Shown piece after piece: positions 58,841 to 64,000 of a DNA stretch of 64,000 nt. The position numbers and the translations under genes were made by a program. Location: contig NZ_VANI01000019.1 of the NCBI RefSeq assembly GCF_005771435.1, forward strand, positions 30,723-94,722, read 5' to 3'. The stretch's first letter is position 1; every line of letters starts with the position of its first letter. Below the pieces are notes generated by a model. It made no database searches. It was not told the DNA's origin and worked only from the letters and a program-made list of their open reading frames with translations. This stretch comes from Microbulbifer harenosus. GTDB lineage: Bacteria > Pseudomonadota > Gammaproteobacteria > Pseudomonadales > Cellvibrionaceae.

Positions 58841-59147
58841 TCATATTCCCCAGCTTGATCAGTGACAAGACTTCCTTAGAACTGCGGTCAACACGGTGAC
58901 GATACGCAGCCCATCCGGGCGAGAAGTCTCTGCACATTGCGCTACGCTTTAAGAAGCTGATCAAAAAGCGTACCGAAATCTGCGCAAACGTCTCTATAAA
59001 TTTGCCTTGGAACCGGAGGTTTCTTCATTTCCCGTAACGGGAAAAGCCCGGTGTCGCAAACGGCAAAAAGGCCGGCGGACAAAAGTCCACCAGCCTTTCC
59101 GCCAGCGGTTGATTACGCAGCCACTGGCGGTGCTGTGTAGATCCGAA
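58841..59147. other. rplL-rpoB spacer
   Basis: 307 bp without a gene. It contains the attenuator-like hairpin at 59065-59097. In E. coli this spacer also has an RNase III site; no such structure was established here by eye. No strong promoter was seen. Confidence 0.6.
59065..59097 (-). terminator. Attenuator-like terminator between rplL and rpoB
   Basis: Minus strand: AAGGCTGGTGGAC / GTCCGCCGGCCTT 13-bp stem with two G-T pairs, TTTT loop, then a run of T residues. It lies 50 bp after the rplL stop. Confidence 0.8.
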
Positions 59148-59513
59148 TTACTTCAGTTCTACGGTAGCGCCAGCTTCTTCCAGCTGCTTCTTCGCATCTT
59201 CAGCTTCAGCCTTGGCTGCAGCTTCTTTCAGAGTGCTCGGAGCGCCGTCTACCAGTTCTTTGGCTTCTTTCAGGCCCAGACCGGTGATGCCGCGAACAAC
59301 CTTGATCACGTTCACTTTCTTGTCGCCTGCGGAAGTCAGAACGATGTCGAAAGAGTCTTTCTCTTCAGCCGCTTCAGCAGCCGGGCCAGCAGCAACAACA
59401 GCAGCAGCTGCAGTTACGCCGAACTTCTCTTCCATAGCGGTGATCAGCTCAACAACGTCCTTAACGGACATCTCGGCGATCGCATTGATGATATCTTCTT
59501 TAGTCAGAGACAT
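59148..59513 (-). CDS. rplL: 50S ribosomal protein bL12
   Basis: 121 aa, E. coli length. N-terminal dimerisation helices, Ala-rich hinge (~38-50, [17 protein letters not shown]), and a C-terminal factor-binding domain with [20 protein letters not shown]. Present in several copies per ribosome, bound through L10. 89 bp after rplJ. Confidence 0.98.
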   Translation of the reverse strand: MSLTKEDIINAIAEMSVKDVVELITAMEEKFGVTAAAAVVAAGPAAEAAEEKDSFDIVLTSAGDKKVNVIKVVRGITGLGLKEAKELVDGAPSTLKEAAAKAEAEDAKKQLEEAGATVELK

Positions 59514-59602
59514 GAGTTAGTACCTGATTTCGTGTGAGCAGCAAGCTGCTCGTAAATTCAATAAAAAGTCGTTGAAAACTGCGATTTCGCGAAGCGAAAC
59601 AA

Positions 59603-60097
59603 TTACGCAGCTTGCTGCTCTTTTTGGTCGCGAACGGCCGCAATGGTGCGGACCAGCTTGCCAGCAGAGGCTTCTTTCAACACGCTCATCAGCTGGGCGA
59701 TTGCTTCGTCGTATGTCGGCAGGCTTGCCAACAGTTGGACGTCAGTCGCTACGCCTTCGAAGGCGGCACCTTTCAGTTCCAGCTTGTCATTCTTCTTCGC
59801 GAAGTCACGCAGGATGCGCGCACCGGCACCCGGGTGTTCATTGGAAAAAGCAATGATGCTGGGACCGACGAATTTCTCAACGAGACATTCGAATTCGGTA
59901 CCGGCCAGAGCGCGACGCGCCAGAGTATTACGAACAACTTTCAGCCAAACGCCGTGTTCGCGAGCCTCTTTGCGCAGGGCAGTCATGTCATTCACGGTTA
60001 CGCCGCGGGAATCCGCAACAACCGCAGACAGAGCACCCTCAGCAGCCTGCTGGACTTCCGCGACAATCGCTTTCTTGTCTACGAGTCCAATAGCCAT
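59603..60097 (-). CDS. rplJ: 50S ribosomal protein uL10
   Basis: 164 aa (E. coli 165) from the ATG before [14 protein letters not shown]; the 15-residue upstream open stretch is rejected. Stalk base protein; its C-terminal helix binds L12 dimers. In E. coli the L10-L12 complex represses translation at the rplJ leader, which here would lie in the 293-bp gap upstream. Confidence 0.98.
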   Translation of the reverse strand: MAIGLVDKKAIVAEVQQAAEGALSAVVADSRGVTVNDMTALRKEAREHGVWLKVVRNTLARRALAGTEFECLVEKFVGPSIIAFSNEHPGAGARILRDFAKKNDKLELKGAAFEGVATDVQLLASLPTYDEAIAQLMSVLKEASAGKLVRTIAAVRDQKEQQAA

Positions 60098-60390
60098 AGT
60101 GTCACTCCTGGATTTGAATGAAGACCGGGAACCACATGTCACCCGACCCGTTCCGGTGCTTTAAGCTCAAATCCAGTAAAAATACTGGTTTGGGCACACC
60201 GTCTGCGTAGGCTCGATACCGTATTGACCAACCTGGCCTCGTATCGGATTAAGCAGTGGGCATTTAAACCTCAAACACCCGCCGCGCCTACGGTCTTTGA
60301 CGGCCCGCCACCCGGTAAACCAGAGCGGCGGACCCCAAAGTTCTTTTTACTGAACGCTGCTAACTTTCTTGGGAAAACCCCACTAGAAAG
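60098..60390 (-). promoter_or_regulatory. rplA-rplJ spacer, probable L10 leader region
   Basis: 293 bp without a gene, unlike the short gaps elsewhere in the operon. At its upstream end is a hairpin TAACTTTCT / AGAAAGTTA (60361-60393) that includes the rplA stop codon. A stem CCAGTATTTTTACTGG (60176-60191) lies ~80 bp before rplJ, followed by TTGAGC, where E. coli has its L10(L12)4-binding leader. Assignment is by position; the kink-turn was not verified. No convincing promoter seen. Confidence 0.5.
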
Positions 60391-61089
60391 TTATTTAACG
60401 TCCAGAGAAGCCTGGTCGATGGTCAGACCCGGGCCCATAGTGGTGCTCAGGGTGATCTTCTTCAGATACACGCCCTTGGCAGAAGCCGGTTTGGCTTTCT
60501 TCAGATCCGCTACCAGCGCTTCCAGGTTTTCCTTCAGCAGCTTGGCGTCGAAGCCGATTTTGCCGATACCACCGTGAATGATGCCGCCCTTGTCAGCGCG
60601 GAAGCGCACCTGACCGGCCTTGGCATTCTTAACCGCGGTTACCACGTCCGGGGTTACGGTGCCGGTTTTCGGGTTCGGCATCAGACCGCGCGGACCGAGG
60701 ATCTGGCCCAGCTGGCCAACAACGCGCATCGCGTCCGGAGAGGCGATAACCACGTCGAAGTCCATGTTGCCGGCTTTGATGTCGGCAGCCAGTTCGTCCA
60801 TACCCACCAGTTCAGCGCCAGCTGCCTTGGCAGCTTCAGCGTTGGCGCCCTGGGTAAATACGGCTACACGCACGTCTTTACCGGTACCGTGCGGCAGAGT
60901 AGTCGCACCGCGAACGGCCTGGTCGGATTTGCGCGGATCGATACCCAGGTTGATGGCGGCATCAACGGTTTCCGCGAATTTGACATTGGAGAACTCTTTC
61001 AGCAGGGATACCGCTTCGTCGATACCGTATGCCTTGCCAGACTGGAGTTTTTCAGCGATAGCGCGCTGACGCTTGGTCAATTTGGCCAC
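60391..61089 (-). CDS. rplA: 50S ribosomal protein uL1
   Basis: 232 aa (E. coli 234): [33 protein letters not shown] is the L1 signature. Stalk protein assisting E-site tRNA release and, in E. coli, repressor of rplK-rplA translation. Starts directly after the rplK stop (no gap), consistent with coupled translation. Confidence 0.98.
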   Translation of the reverse strand: MAKLTKRQRAIAEKLQSGKAYGIDEAVSLLKEFSNVKFAETVDAAINLGIDPRKSDQAVRGATTLPHGTGKDVRVAVFTQGANAEAAKAAGAELVGMDELAADIKAGNMDFDVVIASPDAMRVVGQLGQILGPRGLMPNPKTGTVTPDVVTAVKNAKAGQVRFRADKGGIIHGGIGKIGFDAKLLKENLEALVADLKKAKPASAKGVYLKKITLSTTMGPGLTIDQASLDVK

Positions 61090-61521
61090 TTACACGCCCT
61101 CCACTTCGATACCGGCACTGCGTGCGGAACCAGCGATGGTGCGCACAGCTGCTTCCAGGTCGGATGCAGTCAGGTCAGCTTTCTTCATTTCCACGATCTC
61201 TTCGATCTGAGCGCGGGTTACTTTGCCCACTTTCTCAGTGTTCGGACGGCCGGAGCCGCTCTTGATCTTGGCAGCCTTGCGCAGCAGAACCGCGGCGGGC
61301 GGGGACTTCATAACGAAGGTGAAAGAGCGATCGCTGTATACAGAGATCACAACAGGAATCGGCAGGCCCGGCTCAATACCCTGGGTCTGGGCGTTGAACG
61401 CCTTACAGAATTCCATGATGTTCACGCCTTTCTGACCCAGCGCAGGACCAACGGGCGGACTCGGGTTGGCCTGGCCGGCCTTCACTTGCAGCTTGATGTA
61501 AGCTTCTACTTTCTTAGCCAT
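61090..61521 (-). CDS. rplK: 50S ribosomal protein uL11
   Basis: 143 aa (E. coli 142): [29 protein letters not shown], the proline-rich linker region targeted by thiostrepton and methylated by PrmA in E. coli. 180 bp after nusG. Confidence 0.98.
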   Translation of the reverse strand: MAKKVEAYIKLQVKAGQANPSPPVGPALGQKGVNIMEFCKAFNAQTQGIEPGLPIPVVISVYSDRSFTFVMKSPPAAVLLRKAAKIKSGSGRPNTEKVGKVTRAQIEEIVEMKKADLTASDLEAAVRTIAGSARSAGIEVEGV

Positions 61522-61701
61522 TACAGCTTCCTCTTTAACTGGGTATTAGCGCCTGCGCTGTACACTTTTACAAACGTGCAACGCTCAGCTCCCCTGTTTG
61601 TACCCCTGCCACCGCTCACCAAATCGGCAACACAGTTTTCAGGGACGCGAAAGCCCCCTTCCGCGATTAGCGAAAGAGGGCCGAATCCTTCCAGCTCGAA
61701 A

Positions 61702-62235
61702 TCAGCCTTTCTCTACCTGACTGAATTCCAGCTCTACCGGCGTAGAGCGACCGAAGATCAACACCGCCACCCGCAGGCGACTCTTCTCGTAGTTGACCTC
61801 TTCCACCACACCGTTGAAATCGTTAAACGGACCGTCGATAACCCGTACCATTTCACCCGGCTCGAACAGGGTCTTGGGCTTGGGTTTCTCCGCAGCGTCA
61901 TCCATACGATTCAGGATGGCCTGCGCTTCGCGATCGGTAATCGGCGCCGGCTTGTCCGCCTTGCCGCCGATAAAGCCCAGCACACGGGGAGTTTCCTTCA
62001 CCAGGTGCCAGGTGTCGTCATTGAGCTCCATTTCCACCAGTACATAACCAGGGAAAAACTTGCGCTCACTCTTACGCTTCTGACCGGCACGCATCTCCAC
62101 CACTTCTTCCGTGGGGACAAGCACTTCACCAAACAGGTGATCCATTTCGTGCAGCTCAATGCGCTCCTTCAGAGAAGACGCCACGCGTTTCTCATAACCG
62201 GAGTAAGCCTGAACCACGTACCAATGCTTTGCCAT
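61702..62235 (-). CDS. nusG: Transcription termination/antitermination factor NusG
   Basis: 177 aa (E. coli 181). N-terminal NGN domain ([19 protein letters not shown]) binds RNA polymerase; C-terminal KOW domain ([24 protein letters not shown]) binds Rho or S10. 10 bp after secE. Confidence 0.98.
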   Translation of the reverse strand: MAKHWYVVQAYSGYEKRVASSLKERIELHEMDHLFGEVLVPTEEVVEMRAGQKRKSERKFFPGYVLVEMELNDDTWHLVKETPRVLGFIGGKADKPAPITDREAQAILNRMDDAAEKPKPKTLFEPGEMVRVIDGPFNDFNGVVEEVNYEKSRLRVAVLIFGRSTPVELEFSQVEKG

Positions 62236-62245
62236 GGATTAACCT

Positions 62246-62614
62246 TTAGCCAATGATCTTGGAAGCGAGCCAGCCGAGGCCAGTATCCAGCCCCCACAGA
62301 ATAACCGCCATCAACAGCACGAACACCACCACAATCAACGTGGTCTGCGTTGCCTCCTGGCGAGTCGGCCATACCACCCGACGCACTTCATTCTGAGCTT
62401 CCCGCAGCAGGTTCCAGAAGCTACTACCCTTCTCTGTCTGCACAGCAACAAATGCCGCCGCAAGGCAAAGCGCAACAATTGCCAGGACACGATACAACAG
62501 GGGGATTTCGGCGTAGTAGGAATTGCCCGCCACAGCGGCACCGACAAGCAGCACAACCAGCAGCCACTTCAGGCCGTCAAGACGAAAGGTTTTCGCCTCT
62601 ACTTTAGCATTCAT
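62246..62614 (-). CDS. secE: Preprotein translocase subunit SecE
   Basis: 122 aa with three hydrophobic segments, as in the E. coli long form (127 aa). The conserved cytoplasmic amphipathic region EAQNEVRRVVWPTRQEATQTT precedes the last, essential membrane span. Downstream of tRNA-Trp and cotranscribed with nusG. Confidence 0.97.
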   Translation of the reverse strand: MNAKVEAKTFRLDGLKWLLVVLLVGAAVAGNSYYAEIPLLYRVLAIVALCLAAAFVAVQTEKGSSFWNLLREAQNEVRRVVWPTRQEATQTTLIVVVFVLLMAVILWGLDTGLGWLASKIIG

Positions 62615-62731
62615 ACAAAGAAGCCTTTAGCGCGCCCCTTTACCGCAAGGCGCCTTTATTGCCAACGACCACAAAGAGCGACAGCAGTACAGGATAGCCC
62701 AACTGCAGGCCCCTTGCGGGCATCTGAAAGT

Positions 62732-62807
62732 TGGCAGGCCAGGAGGGACTCGAACCCCCAACAGCCGGTTTTGGAGACCGGTGCTCTACCAATTGAACTA
62801 CTGGCCT
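62732..62807 (-). tRNA. tRNA-Trp (anticodon CCA)
   Basis: 76 nt including an encoded CCA end. Acceptor AGGCCAG/CTGGCCT, D-arm with AATTGGTAGAGC, anticodon stem ACCGG with loop CTCCAAA giving anticodon CCA, T-arm GGGGG-TTCGAGT-CCCTC. Located between tuf and secE, the standard proteobacterial place. Confidence 0.97.
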
Positions 62808-62858
62808 GGAACACTTCCGGAGGTGGACTGCGCCACTACCGGAAAAAATGAGGGGCGG

Positions 62859-62886
62859 ATAATACCACCCACCCCAGCATTTGCAA
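62859..62886 (-). promoter_or_regulatory. Sigma70 promoter of tRNA-Trp-secE-nusG
   Basis: Minus strand: -35 TTGCAA, 16-bp spacer, -10 TATTAT, about 50 bp before the tRNA 5' end. A 7-bp inverted repeat AAGTGCG/CGCACTT lies just upstream, after the tuf stop. Confidence 0.75.
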
Positions 62887-62928
62887 GTGCGACTTACGAT
62901 TCACTCGAAAGCCGCACTTATTCACCGA

Positions 62929-64000
<1,072 letters not shown>

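Overview
The window looks like a chromosomal core region of a marine gammaproteobacterium. A Microbulbifer/Cellvibrio-type relative is my best guess, inferred from gene order, protein families and a marine-type dedicated-sortase regulatory cassette; no 16S rRNA is present to confirm it. GC is fairly high. Almost every gene has a confident E. coli or Pseudomonas counterpart.

Left part (1-30.6 kb): the minus-strand murJ-ribF-ileS-lspA envelope/cofactor/tRNA-charging operon, with lspA cut by the left edge. Next come a plus-strand cassette pdsO-pdsR-pdsS (regulatory and OmpA-like parts of the proteobacterial dedicated sortase system, with no sortase or target gene beside it), rpsT, the minus-strand rplU-rpmA-obgE and proB genes, ispB, the galU-cpsG sugar-nucleotide pair, fabA-fabB, ssb with a degenerate RmlD-like gene, an MFS transporter, manC, uvrA, the 5-oxoprolinase genes pxpABC, and a DUF1315 gene. 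manC, cpsG and galU together can supply GDP-mannose and UDP-glucose for surface polysaccharide.

Right part (30.7-64 kb): about 33 kb of minus-strand information-processing genes in one run. In transcription order: tuf (second copy, cut by the right edge), tRNA-Trp, secE-nusG, rplKAJL-rpoBC, rpsL-rpsG-fusA-tuf, one plus-strand YbaK-family gene, then the complete S10, spc and alpha operons ending at rplQ and a terminator. Good sigma70-type promoters are visible before tRNA-Trp, rpsL, rpsJ and rpsM.

The most unusual structure is a family of four intergenic elements (3286-3397, 3464-3574, 15783-15883, 15952-16065). Each has a long outer stem, an inner hairpin and a conserved unpaired segment of about 25 nt. 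The arms differ between copies but stay complementary within each copy. They occur as two opposite-orientation pairs. I know no named family for them. Other points of interest are the incomplete sortase cassette, a REPIN-like inverted pair, a 46-codon membrane-protein ORF, a reductase-family protein that lost its YxxxK motif, near-identical tuf copies, a short S10 leader and hairpins in the rpsL, rplL-rpoB and spc-alpha spacers.
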